58,170 bases of DNA. It comes from Prorocentrum cordatum (Eukaryota > Sar > Dinophyceae > Prorocentrales > Prorocentraceae). Numbering within the stretch: position 1 is the stretch's first letter; each line of letters starts with the position of its first letter. This document shows, one piece after another, positions 20,400-31,529 of the stretch. A model generated the notes under the pieces. That model did not search any database, was not told where the DNA came from, and saw nothing but the letters and a program-made list of their open reading frames with translations. The position numbers were made by a program, and so were the translations under genes. Where the stretch lies: contig CAUYUJ010021040.1 in the NCBI GenBank assembly GCA_963575745.1, positions 87,665 to 145,834 of the forward strand, read 5' to 3'.

Positions 20400-22325
20400 A
20401 TTGTGCTGGGTGGTGGCGGACGCATGCGGGCGGTGCCACTGGGACCTTCGGTGGAGCTCCCTATGGGGCCACGAAACGCTGTACTGGGTGGGTGAGACGC
20501 GGTCAGCAAGGGCTGTGCTGCGTGGTGGCGGACGCATGCGAGCGGTGCCACTGGGACCTTCGGTGGAGCTCCCTATGGGGCCACGAAACGCTGTACTGGG
20601 TGGGTGAAACGCAGGGAACAAGGGCTGTGCTGAGTGGTGGCGGACGCAAGCGGGCAGTGCCACTGGGACCTTTGGTGGAGCCCCCTATGGGGCCACGAAA
20701 CGTGCGAGGGGTGTGCCAGAATGGGGTGTGGAACCGCATGCCAGCGCAGCCACTGGGGCCTTCGGTGGAGCTCCCTATGGAGCCACGAAACGTGTGAGGG
20801 GTGTGCCGAAATGGGGGGTGGAACCGCATGCGAGCGCAGCCACTGCGGCGTTCGGTGGAGCTCCCTATGGGGCCACGAGACGTGTGAAGGGCGTGCCGAA
20901 AAAGGGGGTGGAACCGCATGCGAGCGCAGCCACTGGGGCCTTCGGTGGAGCTCTCTATGGGGCCACGAACCGTGTGAGGGGTGTGCCGAAATGCGGGGGG
21001 GAACCACATGCGAGCGCAGCCACTGGGGCTTCGGTGGAGCTCCCCATGGAGCCACCCACGAAGCGTGTGAGGGGTGTGCCGAAATGGGGGGTGGGACCGC
21101 ATGCGAGCGCAGCCACTGGAGCGTTCGGTGGAGCTCCCTATGGGGCCACGAAACGTGTGAAGGGTGTGCCAGAATGGGGGGTGGAACCGCATGCGGGCGC
21201 AGCCACTGGGGCCCTCGGTGGAGCTCCCTATGGGGCCACGAAACGTGTGAGGGGTGTGCCAGAATGGGGGGTGGAACCGCATGCGGGCGCAGCCACTGGG
21301 GCCTTCGGTGGAGCTCCCTATGGGGCCACGAAACGTGTGAGGGGTGTGCCAGAATGGGGGGTGGAACCGCATGCGGGCGCAGCCACTGGGGCCTTCGGTG
21401 GAGCTCCCTATGGGGCCACGAAACGTGTGAGGGGTGTGCCAGAATGGGGGTGGAACCGCATGCGGGCGCAGCCACTGGGGCCTTCGGTGGAGCTCCCTAT
21501 GGGGCCACGAACCGTGTGAGGGGTGTGCCGAATGGGGGGGGAACCACATGCGAGCGCAGCCACTGGGGCCGGTGGAGTGCCGAGGGGTGTGCCGAATGGG
21601 GGGTGGAACCGCATGCGGGCGCAGCCACTGGGGCCTTCGGTGGAGCTCCCTATGGGGCCACGAAACGTGTGAGGGGTGTGCCAGAATGGGGGGTGGAACC
21701 GCATGCGGGCGCAGCCACTGGGGCCTTCGGTGGAGCTCCCTATGGGGCCACGAAACGTGTGAGGGGTGTGCCAGAATGGGGGGTGGAACCGCATGCGGGC
21801 GCAGCCACTGGGGCCTTCGGTGGAGCTCCCTATGGGGCCACGAAACGTGTGAGGGGTGTGCCAGAATGGGGGGTGGAACCGCATGCGGGCGCAGCCACTG
21901 GGGCCTTCGGTGGAGCTCCCTATGGGGCCACGAAACGTGTGAGGGGTGTGCCAGAATGGGGGGTGGAACCGCATGCGGGCGCAGCCACTGGGGCCTTCGG
22001 TGGAGCTCCCTATGGGGCCACGAAACGTGTGAGGGGTGTGCCAGAATGGGGGGTGGAACCGCATGCGGGCGCAGCCACTGGGGCCTTCGGTGGAGCTCCC
22101 TATGGGGCCACGAAACGTGTGAGGGGTGTGCCAGAATGGGGGGTGGAAGCGCATGCGGGCGCAGCCACTGGGGCCTTCGGTGGAGCTCCCTATGGGGCCA
22201 CGAAACGTGTGAGGGGTGTGCCAGAATGGGGGGTGGAACCGCATGCGGGCGCAGCCACTGGGGCCTTCGGTGGAGCTCCCTATGGGGCCACGAAACGTGT
22301 GAGGGGTGTGCCAGAATGGGTGTGG
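20400..22325 (+). repeat. 90-bp minisatellite, array 2 (homogeneous)
   Basis: About 21 tandem units. The first units are long variants of about 111-112 bp, with CGCTGTACTGGGTGGGTGA inserted. The rest have an exact 90-bp period, with identical runs such as GGTGGAGCTCCCTATGGGGC and CCAGAATGGGGGGTGGAACC from about 21160 onward. One unit near 21565-21595 carries a deletion of about 40 bp. The period is 30 codons and the unit lacks stops in several frames on both strands. The resulting 626- and 662-codon ORFs are therefore not evidence of a gene. Confidence 0.97.
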
Positions 22326-22440
22326 GAGGGGGAGGAGGGGGGAGGAAGGGGAGGAGGAGGAAGGAGGAGGAAGGAGGAACGCGGGGCGACGTCTCTTCAA
22401 AACGAGGACCCAACACCACAGGATGGTTGGGAAATAAAGA
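22326..22440 (+). repeat. Conserved tail of the 90-bp array unit
   Basis: A G/A-rich stretch is followed by TCAAAACGAGGACCCAACAC and CAGGATGGTTGGGAA. Array 3 is followed at 54368-54495 by a similar G/A-rich stretch, then TCAAAACGAATACCCAACAC and CAGGATGGTTAGGAA. The array plus tail therefore behaves as one composite unit. Confidence 0.8.
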
Positions 22441-22599
22441 GAAAGAGAGAGGGAGCGAGAAAGGCAGAGGTGCGTGTATATATCTACACATCTATACGAC
22501 CACCCTTCGGGTGATAAGGAGGTTGGTGGGGGGAGAAAGAACCAACTGACGACAACTGCGATGGCGGTGATGATGACGATGCTGATGATGCACGTCCTT

Positions 22600-22865
22600 A
22601 AGTTGGCGACGACGGTCTCACTATCGATCTAACCATCGATCTCACCAACGGGACACCGACGGGACACCCGCGGGACACCGACGGGACACAGACGGGACAC
22701 CATCGGGACACCGTCGGGACACCGGCGGGGCACCAATCGATCTCACTTTCGATCTCACCATCGATCTCACCATCGGTCCTACGATCGGCCTCACTATCGG
22801 CCTCACTATCGACCATCGATCTCACCACGGGGCACCGACGGGACACCGACGGGACACCAGCGGAC
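22600..22865 (+). repeat. CGGGACACCGA / TCGATCTCACCA minisatellite
   Basis: Two interleaved short units of about 12 bp: CGGGACACCGA (about 22645-22735 and 22830-22860) and TCGATCTCACCA or TCGGCCTCACTA (22615-22640 and 22735-22825). Confidence 0.85.
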
Positions 22866-23009
22866 GGTACGGTCGCGAGGGCCAGGGAGCTCAAGGCGAG
22901 AAGCACAGGGCGCGCGCGGGGGCGAGGGCCGGCGCCGCGACGGGGCGGCTTCTTCGCCACGGCAGTCGCAGCAAGGCCGCGGGGGAGATTTTTTTGTTGT
23001 TTAAGGTCA

Positions 23010-23215
23010 GGAGGAGAGCCCAGAATCGAATCGATAAGTCGGGCCGGAAGAAATCGGCAGCCTAGTCGGGAAAAATCGAAGCGGCGGAAATCGGCAGGCT
23101 TGTAGGCCTCCATTGAAAAATCGGAGCCTGAATCGGAATACGAAGTCGAGTCAAATCGGAATCGGGAGCCATCGAAATCGAATCGAATCGAATCGGAGGA
23201 ATCGAAATGAGCCCC
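23010..23215 (+). repeat. GAATCGG-rich dispersed repeat, copy 2
   Basis: Same order as the copy at 7350-7585: CCCAGAATCGAATCG, AATCGGCAGCC, GGCCTCCATTG, ATCGAATCGAATCGGAGGAA. It is followed after 45 bp by a family A MITE. Confidence 0.8.
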
Positions 23216-23260
23216 AGGCAGGTGGTCGCTGGACAGGTGCCCTGCGACGTCCGTCTCGCG

Positions 23261-23419
23261 TTAGGTCGGGCATGTCCTCATACAGGCGGATTTTTGAAGG
23301 AGAATCAAAAGTAGTGAAAAGATGCGCAAAACTATCCGAAAATGAACGGAACATCGTCCCCTGACTATTTTTTGAGTATTTGGGAATCGTCCTCCCGTAG
23401 AGGGACGGGCCCGACTTGC
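23261..23419 (+). mobile_element. Family A MITE, copy 3
   Basis: It runs from TTAGGTCGGGCATGTCC to GGGACGGGCCCGACTTGC. The flanks GTCTCGCG (23253-23260) and GCCTCGCG (23420-23427) match 7 of 8, consistent with an 8-bp target duplication. Confidence 0.92.
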
Positions 23420-24240
23420 GCCTCGCGCGCCTTCTCGCACAGGGTGCGAGGCAGGCCTGCAGCCCCCCGGGCAGGTCCCCGCGGGAAGGCGCTCTGCCGA
23501 CTCCAGCCGGGCCTGCCGCCCTCTCTCCGAGGGGATCGGCGGGCGGGCCGCGGCGGTCGCCGAGCTCCACTGCCTGCTGGCTGAGCTCCTGGGCGCTGGC
23601 CTCCGCACACCCGGGATGGACGCCACGGACGGGAGGCGCTGGCCCGCGGAGAGCTCCCCCTCTGCCCCCCTCGGCAGGCGGAGGCTCGGGGATGCCGACC
23701 GAGGGCTTCGGGGATGGCGGCGGTGGCCTCCCGGGGCTCGCAGGGCGCGCGCACGCGGACGGAGGGCGCCGTCCGGCGGACTCTCGTGGCCTCCCGCGGG
23801 GTCCAGCCGCTGAGACCCCCGGCTCGCACAGGCGGATCGGGCCCCGACCAAGCGGACGAGGAGATCGTCGTCGTCATCGTCGTCGTCGTCGGAGGAGGAG
23901 GAGGAGGAGGAGGAGGAGGAGCGGACAAGAGCGTCAGTTTGGCATCTCGGCGGTGTAGTTCCTGGGCGCACTCGAAGCGGCACGCGGCCCGGGGAAGGAC
24001 GCCACTCGGAGTGCCGGCTGTGCCAGGACCTGGCCCCAGGATGCTTCCCCGAGCATCAATCATGAGGCGCATCGTGGCCCCGGTGTCGGACAGGATGGAG
24101 TGAGGCCAGCCTCTCCTGCCCGCCGTGATGTCTTTACGCAGCGCGCCTCCAGCAGTCTCCAGAGGCTTCGGGGGGGGCCAAACAGAAACAAAAGCCATTA
24201 CCCCAGTGCGACCCTACCTAGAAGTTGGAGCCCCTAGGAA
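23420..24240. other. GC-rich stretch, no recognisable gene
   Basis: Frames are open on both strands (for example minus 23365-24198) because stops are rare at this GC content. A short TCG/GGA tract lies at about 23865-23920. No motif supports a gene. Confidence 0.4.
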
Positions 24241-24253
24241 CGCAGCATTAGTT

Positions 24254-24560
24254 GTTATGCTATGCTATGCTATGCTATGCTATACTATGCTATGCTATGC
24301 TATGCTATGCTATGATATGTTATACCATGTTACGCTGCGCTATGCGATACTATGTTATGATATGGAATGATGCGCTATGCTATGTTATGCTATGCTATGG
24401 TATGCTGTGCTGAGCTATGGTATGGCATGATGCGCTGTGCTATGCTAAGCTATGCTATGATATGTTATGGTATGACATGATGTGATGTGTTGCGCTATGA
24501 TATGATATGATATGATATGCTATGATATGTGTGGCTATGACATGATATGATATGCTGTGT
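24254..24560 (+). repeat. (CTATG)n pentanucleotide block
   Basis: Tandem CTATG units (24262-24315) decay into variants such as ATATG, GTATG and CATGA up to about 24560. Confidence 0.95.
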
Positions 24561-24564
24561 TAAT

Positions 24565-24712
24565 GCAGCGCTGCGCTATGATAAGCTAAGCTAAACTAAG
24601 CAACGCAAAGCTAACCCTCTAGGCAGAGCCTAGGTAGGGGAATCACACCCATGCTAAGATGGAATGAGCTAAGCTAAGATGAGATAAGCAACGCTAAGCT
24701 AAGGGGACGTAA
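24565..24712 (+). repeat. GCTAA-rich pentanucleotide block
   Basis: Degenerate GCTAA, GCAAC and AGCTA units continue from the CTATG block, interrupted by GAGCCTAGGTAGGG, which recurs at about 24811. Confidence 0.75.
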
Positions 24713-24839
24713 CTGGGGGAACCGCGGGGCGGATCCTGGGGGAACCGCCCGGGGCGGTTTCCACTGCCCGGCCCCTTTAAGCAAGGAGAGTAAGAACCCT
24801 TCTAGTCAGAGCCTAGGTAGGGAAAAACAGAAAGCAAAA

Positions 24840-24990
24840 CTTCCTCCTCCGCCTCCGCCTCCGCATCCGCCTCCGCCTCCGCCTCCGCCTCCGCTGCCGC
24901 CTCCGCCTCCGCTGCCGCCTCCGCCGCCGCCGCCGCCGCCTCCTCCTCCTCCTCCTCCTCCTCCTCCGCCTCCGCCTCCGCCTCCGCACC
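24840..24990 (+). repeat. (CCGCCT)n / (TCC)n tract
   Basis: Hexanucleotide CCGCCT units pass into CCG and TCC units. Confidence 0.9.
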
Positions 24991-25166
24991 TGGATTCCCA
25001 TTCCTCCTCGCCCTCCGCCCCTTGCCCTCGCCACCCGGGGCCTATCGGCGCCGACGGGCAGCACGCGCCATGGAGGCACCCCAGCGCCGCGCCCAGCAGA
25101 CCCAAGGCTGGCTCCGCCGGCGCCTGAGGAGACCCCCTGCTTGGACCCGCTTTCCTCCACACTCCC

Positions 25167-25202
<36 letters not shown>

Positions 25203-25272
25203 CTCCTCCTCCTCCTCCTCCTCCTCCTCCTCCGCCTCCTCCTCCTCCTCCTCCTCCTCCTCCTCCTCCTCC
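25167..25272 (+). repeat. (CGT)n / (TCC)n tract
   Basis: About eleven CGT units are followed by about 22 TCC units. Confidence 0.95.
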
Positions 25273-25965
25273 GCTGGCCCAAGATCGCCCCAAGGCGGCC
25301 CCAGAGGCCCCCAAGAGGGACCGAAGACGGCTCAAGAGGCGTCCGAAAAAACCCAAGAGGGCCCCAAGAGGGCCCCAAGTTGGGAATTCGAACGGAGATT
25401 TCGAGCCATCCGCCCCAAGGGGGCCCCCGAGATCGTCAGGAGATCCCCAAAACACCACAAAGATGCCCAAAGAGGCCCAGAAAAAGCCCCAAGAGGCCTC
25501 CAAACGGTCCCAAACGGCTTCAAAACTGCCTCCAAGAGACCTCCAGGAGGCCAGAATCAATGTGCCCCCAAAGGTTTTTCAATGGTTTCAACGTTCTCGC
25601 CGTTTCGGGCTTCCGACGCTTCAGGACGGCACCATAGGCCCCCAAGATCGCCCCAAGACCGTCCCACAAGCCCCAAAAAGCCCGCAATACGGCCACGAGG
25701 GCCACAAGACAGCCCAACAGGCTCCCAAGACGGCCCCATCGACATCCATGACGGCCCTAAAGCACCAATAGACTGGCCAGAGAGGGTCCCCCAAGTGGCC
25801 TCCGAAGGCAAAGAAGAACCCTCTGAGGCCCCCAAGGGCTCCAAGGAAACTCCCAGGAGGCCCTCAGGACGCCCCAGGAGGCCCCAAGGAGGCCCCATTT
25901 TCAGAGGTCCCAGCAATGCTCCCAGAAGCCCCACGAAGGCCCCAAGAGGGCCTGAAGAGGTCTCC
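25273..25965 (+). repeat. CCCCAAGAGGCC-type degenerate minisatellite
   Basis: About 700 bp of imperfect CCCCAAGAGGGCC or CCAAGACGGCC units, with a less repetitive island at about 25540-25640 (CCAAAGGTTTTTCAATGG). Frames are open because the unit lacks stops. Confidence 0.8.
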
Positions 25966-25969
25966 TCTT

Positions 25970-26260
25970 ATATATGGCTTGTTATACTTAATTGTAGGTT
26001 TATAGTCTTCGTATGATCATCATCATTACTATGCGGGTTCTTCTTCGTATGAGTAACAAAGTTAGTACGTCTCTTGATATTCATAATACTATAGACTATG
26101 ATGGTGGTGATTACTCGTATTAGTATTAGTGTGATTAAACGTAATGATACATTCTTAATACTAATCTCATGATTATGAATCATAGTATTCACATTATTAT
26201 TACGATTCGTATTATGTGTATTGTCCTTATCATTCTGAATTGCGTTATTCCTCCTCCTTC
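25970..26260. other. AT-rich island, no gene
   Basis: Much lower GC than its neighbours, with many short ATTA, TATTAG and TCATCAT words. No gene or motif was recognised. Confidence 0.5.
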
Positions 26261-26324
26261 TCCTCTTCGTCTGTCTTCTCCTCCCTCTCCTCTTTCTGTT
26301 CCTGCCCCAAGTGTTCCCACAAGG

Positions 26325-26475
26325 GGTGCCATAGCGGCCAGGGGGGATTCGCAGTCTAACAACTTGGCCGAACTGCGGCCAAACGTTTGGCCGCATGGGC
26401 ATTCCCAAAACACAACTGGTGTCGGGGAATCGCCGTAGGCGTCTTCGAAACATTGAATATGCGTAGCACCGTTCT
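26325..26475 (+). repeat. Dispersed repeat accompanying the CCAAGAGG arrays, copy 1
   Basis: It contains AGTCTAACAACTTGGCC, GGCCAAACGTTTGGCCGCAT and GAATCGCCGTAGGCGTCTTC. Related, similarly ordered segments occur at 31530-31720, 34465-34625 and 36775-36890, each beside CCAAGAGG-type arrays. Confidence 0.7.
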
Positions 26476-26635
26476 CCGCTGAAGCCCCACGAGCCTTCGA
26501 ACGTGTCCACATCTGCGCACTGAACAGCGCCCAGGGAACAGAGATGATAGTCTGGATCTGCGAGGCGGCGCACTCCGCTGGACCTCCCTGGAGCCGGCGA
26601 AAGTGCCGACAGTTGTGCAGGGAGGCAGGGAGGCG

Positions 26636-26900
26636 AGGAGGAGGGGGAAGAGGAGGAGGAGGAGGAGGAGGAGGAGGAGGAGGAGGAGGAGGAAGGAGGA
26701 GGAGGAGGAGGGAGGAGTAGGGGCGGAGCTGGTGGGGGGGAAGACGAGGGCGGACAGGACGAGGAGGAGGGAGGCGAGGAGGAGGAGAGGAGGAGGAGGA
26801 GGAGAAGGAAGAGGAGAGGAGGAGAGGAGGAGAAGGGGGAGGAGGTGGACGAGGAGGAGGCAGCGGGAGGAGGGCAGGAGGAGGGGTAGGAGGTGTGAGC
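26636..26900 (+). repeat. (GGA)n tract
   Basis: Purine-rich on the plus strand. A TCC tract of opposite polarity follows at 26995-27300. Confidence 0.95.
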
Positions 26901-26994
26901 AGGGGGACGAGCAGCAACGCCTGACTCAAAACCAGAACCCAGCACAAAAGAGTCGGGCACACAATCCTCAAATCCATCCCGTCCTCGTCCTCCT

Positions 26995-27300
26995 CGTCCT
27001 CCTCGTCCGTCTCCTCCTTCTCCTCCTCATCCTCTTCTTCCTCTTCCTCCTCCCTCCCTCCCCCTCGTCCTCCTCGTCCTCGTCCGCCTCCTCCTCCTCC
27101 TCCTCCTCCTCCTCCTCCTCTCTCTTCTTCCCTCTCGTCCTCCTTCTCCTCCTCCTTCTCCTCCTCCTCCCTCTTCCTCCTCCTCTTCACTACTCCTACT
27201 CCTATCCCTCTCGTCCTCCTCTTCCTCCTCCTCCTCCTCCAACTCCTCCTCCTCCTCCTCCTCCTCCTCCAACTCCTCCTCCTCATCGTCCTCCTCGTCC
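26995..27300 (+). repeat. (TCC)n tract
   Basis: Pyrimidine-rich on the plus strand and able in principle to pair with 26636-26900. Confidence 0.95.
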
Positions 27301-27476
27301 TCCTCGTCCTGTCCGCCTCGTCTAACCCCCCAAGCTCCGCCCCCCCCTCCCCCTCAGCAGCCGGCGGGGGCGGGCGGGCGGGCGGCCACTGTCGGGAGGG
27401 CCACTTGAGACTCCGGCGGTCCTCCCGAAAGGGGAGGATGGAGAAGGGAGGGAGGGAGGGGGGGATGAGAGAGGAC

Positions 27477-27544
27477 GATGGAGGAGGAGGAGGAGGAGGA
27501 GGAGGAGGAGGAGGAGGAGGAGGAGCAGGAGGAGGAGGAGGAGT
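27477..27544 (+). repeat. (GGA)n tract
   Basis: Almost pure GGA. Confidence 0.95.
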
Positions 27545-27559
27545 TGTCATCGAGGCGCG

Positions 27560-28500
27560 GCCAGCAGCGCGCGGCGTGGGCGGCAGCGCTGCCAGACTCA
27601 GGCGAAGCCCGACAACGAGAGCTCGAGCACCTCGGACACCGCGAAGGCGGAGTGCGTCACAAGCTGTCTGGGAGAAGACGCCGTCGTCGATACATCCCAG
27701 GACCCTCTGCGCCTTCTGGATGCCGTCCTCGAGCTCGTCGAAGCGGTCCGGGTCGCAGCCGTCGTCGGCGGACGCCCTGCGCTCGTCGAGCTGGCGGCGG
27801 AGAGATTCGAGGCGTGCGCGGCGCGGGCATGCCACCGGCGACGCCGACGTCCCGAGCGGTGAGAACCGGCAACCGACGCTGTCCTGGACCGCCTCGGCCA
27901 CGGGGGGTGGGGGCCGTCTGCACAGGGGCCACGGCCGTCGGCGCAGGCGAGGCGGGGGCCCGCGGCGCAGCGCACCCCCCGCGCGGCCAGGAGTCGGGGG
28001 GGTCCAAAGAGCAGGATGCGGAGACCATGGCATTGCATGAGCAGCGGCTGCCCCGCATCTGGTCCATCGCCACCTCCACGGCAGGGGGACTCGAGGGAGG
28101 ACGTCTCGGCGACCGTCCCGTCGCCGACTCCCGGGGAGGGAGCAGCACTGGCAGCGCCGACCAGCGTGCAGTCGAAGCTGCCCTCGACGGAGGGGTCCTC
28201 CACGTCCTCGGCCACCACGCCGAGGCCGCCCACGAGCTGCAGAATCCGCCGGCGCCACGGGGCAGACGGGAGCGGCACCCGCACGCGAGGCCGAGGCAGC
28301 AGCTGCTGCACCCGCGGCGGCCAGAGCACTTTCCGTTGCGCGAGCCGCTCAGGGGCCAGGTTGGCGCGGGCCTCGCGCTGCACACGCCGCCGCGCCGCGG
28401 CTCCGGAGCCCGACTGCGGAGGGCGGAGCGCGTGGTTCAACCCGCGCTGCACTCGAGGAGGTCCACCCGCTCCAGCTTCGTATAGCCTGCAGCTGCGGCG
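27560..28500 (-). pseudogene. Possible fragmentary host gene, unknown product
   Basis: Two minus-strand stretches look protein-like but lie in different frames. One (about 28290-28020) includes RILQLVGGLGVVAEDVEDPS and a run ending MQCHGLRILLFGPP. The other (about 27830-27600) includes RARLESLRRQLDERRASADD and DRFDELEDGIQKAQRVLGCI, helical and charged. GGA tracts lie on both sides. This could be exons of one gene or a decayed copy. No family was recognised, and high GC makes chance open frames common. Confidence 0.25.
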
Positions 28501-28535
28501 TCAGGGCGGGCGCGATGAGTGCCAGCCCCCTGGAG

Positions 28536-28632
28536 GAGGAGGAGGAGGAGGAGGAGAAGGAGGAGGAGGAGGAGGAGGAGGAGGAGGATGGAGGCGGAGG
28601 AGGAGGAGGAGGCGGAGGAGGAGGAGGAGGGC
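28536..28632 (+). repeat. (GGA)n tract
   Basis: GGA repeats with a few GAA and GCG interruptions. Confidence 0.95.
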
Positions 28633-29052
28633 AAAGCGTCGGCGAGGCACTCCAGCTCCGGGCGCCGAGCCGCCTGCCGGTGGGCGAGCCTCTCGCGGGT
28701 CTGCGCGGCCCAGCACTGACCCGCACGCCGTGCCCCGTGTGGGAGCGCCGCGGAGGAGGCGCGGCGGCCAGCCGTGCCTGCGGTCGACCCCCCGTACGAG
28801 ACGCAACGATAGGGAAGGACTGGCAAACGGGAGGATGCATCGACCTGGAATCGGCGATACATCGCCGATAGATCGGCGATGGGCCTCCGATAGTGCATCC
28901 GCATCTTCCTGGGCAGATTGGGCCCCTGTCGGCGATCAATGGGCTATTTGGGGTCGATGCCCCCGATCCGCCACCGCCCAGGAAGAGGCCGAGGGGCAGC
29001 GGCGCGAACGCCGCAGGATGTCGGCTTTGAAACAAAAATGGCTCGGAGAAGA

Positions 29053-29500
29053 AGTAGAGGGGAGGAGGAGGAGGAGGAGTGAGGAGGAAGGAGGAGGAGG
29101 AGGAAGAGGAGGGGGAGGAGGAGGGGAGAGGGGGAGAGGATGAGGAGGAAGGAGAGGAGAGGAGGTAGGAGAGGAGGAGGAGGAGGAAGGAGGAAGGAGG
29201 AGGGGGAGGAGGGAGGATGAGGATGAGGAGGAGGAGAGGAGGAGGAGGAGGAGGAGGGAGGAGGAGGATGGAGGAGGGAGGAGGAGGAGGAGGAGGGAGG
29301 GGAGGAAGGGAGGGGGGATGAGTGATGAGGATGGAGGAGGAGAGGAGGAGGAGGAGGAGGGGAGGGCGGAGGGAGGGAGGGAGAGGAGGGCGGGAGGGAA
29401 GGGAAGGGAGGGAGGGAGGGAGGGGGTATGAGGGAGGACGATGGACGAGGAAGAGGAGGAGGAGGAGGGAGGAGGAAGAGGAGGAGGAGGAGGAAACCTG
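29053..29500 (+). repeat. Long GGA-rich tract
   Basis: About 450 bp of almost uninterrupted purine on the plus strand, with varied GGA and GGGA spacing. Confidence 0.95.
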
Positions 29501-29672
29501 GGCAGGAGGAGCAGCTGGGGCGGGCGGGCTGGGCAGGCCGCTCGTCCTCTGCCTTCCAGCGCCGCCCTTCCTCAAAGGACGGCGCGCGGCGCCGGAGGTG
29601 GCAGCATCGACGCCGGCACGCGGGCAGCCTCGTCCTTGCCCTCCACGTGCAGGCTCGACCTTTGCTAGGGTT

Positions 29673-29822
29673 GGGTCACGGGCATGTCCCCCTGCAGGCC
29701 GACCTTCGACGAAAAATAAGATGCGGAAAAAGCACGGTCAAAAAAGTGTCGCAGAATCGTTCCCCTACGATTTGTTGACTGTATCTGGATACTCCTCCTG
29801 TAGAAGAGCATGCCCGACTTAC
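29673..29822 (+). mobile_element. Family A MITE, copy 4
   Basis: It runs from TTGGGTCACGGGCATGTCC to AGAGCATGCCCGACTTAC. It is flanked by a perfect 8-bp direct repeat, TGCTAGGG, at 29665-29672 and 29823-29830. This is the clearest target duplication of the family. Confidence 0.95.
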
Positions 29823-29879
29823 TGCTAGGGCGGGGATGCGGGGGATCGAGAGGGTAGGATCGGATATATCATCGAGGTG

Positions 29880-30135
29880 GTTGAACGTTTTGACCCTTTC
29901 GGGTTGGGCCTGTGGAGGCCTCCAGGGGCTTCTGGAAGCGCCCCAGGATCTCTGGGCATCCCTGGGGAACCCCCAGGGACTTCTGGAGACGTCCCCAAGA
30001 GGTCCGAAGGACGATGTTTCGGATGCTTCGATTGGCTTTTTGGGTCCTCCTGGGGCGCCCCCGTGGCCACGACTGGATCTCTTTCGAACATATAGCCAGA
30101 ACACATCCCAGGAGAAGACCGTTTTTGTTCGGAGG
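29880..30135 (+). repeat. CCCCAGGGACTTCTGG-type minisatellite and element fragment
   Basis: Degenerate CCCAGG and CTTCTGG units are followed at about 30030-30130 by TCCTCCTGGGGCGCCCCCGT and GGCCACGACTGGATC. That part resembles the reverse complement of the GGTACCGATACC-ended element core. Confidence 0.5.
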
Positions 30136-30484
30136 GGGCTCCAAATACCGGCTTCACACAGGATTGGTGGCACACCGGAGATGTCTGCGCCGCGATATTG
30201 TGTGCCGCATCGTACTTGACTACATCGCAGTGCATCGCGAGGCCTCCCAAGAGATCCCCACAGGCATCCAACTGGCCTCTGACCTACAACCAAGGCACGG
30301 TGGCGGGATGGGCCCAAGACCACTCGACCTGCTCGGCACGGGGACGGACAGCGCGAGCACTTCGCGAGGGCACGCCGTCGCTTGCTTAGGGTCTTAGAGC
30401 CCTGTTGGTGTTAAAACTTTGCCACGTCACACAAACATCTGACACACAATCTTGGCAAAATCAGTGCACATGCCTCACCTGGCC

Positions 30485-30760
30485 TTCGTGGGGCTCCTTT
30501 GAGGGCTCTTTTGGGCCTTCTTGCGACCCTCTTGGGCTGTCCCGGGACTCTCTTGGGCCGTCTTGGGGGGCTTGGGCTGTCTTTGGGGCCTTTGGGGGCG
30601 CTCCTGGGCCCTCTTGGGGGCTTCCAGTGGCCCTCTTGGGGCTCTCTTGGGAACCTTATTGGGGCTCTATTAAGCTGTCACTTGGGCCGTCTCGGGGCCC
30701 TCTTGGGCCATCTTGGGGCGGTTTGGAGGCCTCTTGGGCTGTCTTAGACGGCATGAACAC
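30485..30760 (+). repeat. GGGCCCTCTTGGGG-type minisatellite (opposite orientation)
   Basis: The same family as 2860-3412, reverse-complemented: GGGCTCTCTTGGGC and GGCCGTCTTGGGGG units. Confidence 0.8.
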
Positions 30761-31179
30761 GAAAAAAACGAATGTGCCAAAAATGTTCGCTTCCCCAAGG
30801 GAATGGGGCGCATTTTGCATCTTGGGGGTGCTCTTGAGGGCCTCTTGGAGCGTCTGGAGGGTCGTTTTTGCCTCCGCGGAGATGGGCAGGGGCGGGGGAG
30901 AGAGGACAAGGAAGAGAAGGCGGAGAGGGTGGAGGACGAGGAGCGAGAAGGAAGGAGACCCTGGGGTGAAAGGGGAATGGAAATTGATTCCAGCCAACCT
31001 CTCCCTAACCGACCAACTGGCCAGCCCCCCTCTGAATTTCCCAAGTTTGGCGCCCAGGACGCTTGTCGAAGATAACGACCCGGTATCCCATGCACTCGCT
31101 GGTGGTAAGTTTCACGACGCCAATGGCCGAGTACGCAGGCGCCACAACGAATGCCCCCAAAAAACGATTGGCCAGCAGC

Positions 31180-31410
31180 GAAACCAACCCAAACAATCCC
31201 AGAACAAAACCGAACTGGGCCAGAGCAAAACGAGCCCGAGCCGAAACGGACCAAAAGGAAACGGGCCGAGGCCGAAACGGGCCGGGACGAAACAAACCGG
31301 GGCCGCAATGGGCCAGGAAACAGACTGAAGCCGAAACGGGCTGGGCCGCAACGGGCCGAAGCCGAATGGAGCCGAAACGGGCTGGCGCCGAAACGGGCCG
31401 AAGCCGAGAG
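31180..31410 (+). repeat. GCCGAAACGGGC minisatellite
   Basis: About 15-18 imperfect 12-bp units, GCCGAAACGGGC and variants. A weaker relative, with GGAACCGG and GGCGACGGAAC words, is at 47165-47285. Confidence 0.9.
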
Positions 31411-31529
31411 CGGCCTCGTCCACGTGCAGAAGCCCCAATGGGGCCCCAAGAGGGCTCCACTTCCTCCTAGTCCTCGTCCGCCTTCTCCCCCCTCTCATCC
31501 TCGTTTCTCTTCATCGCCCCAATTTTCCC

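Noticed and set aside
20400-22325. CRISPR-like array
   Set aside because: Units are contiguous 90-bp repeats without unique spacers, and no cas genes are present.
20503-22491. 662-codon minus ORF and 626-codon plus ORF
   Set aside because: Both are readings of the 90-bp satellite, which is a multiple of three and lacks stops. Listed as a repeat instead.
26189-28258. 689-codon minus ORF
   Set aside because: It runs through two long GGA/TCC tracts and GC-rich DNA. Only short non-repetitive parts look protein-like and they change frame.
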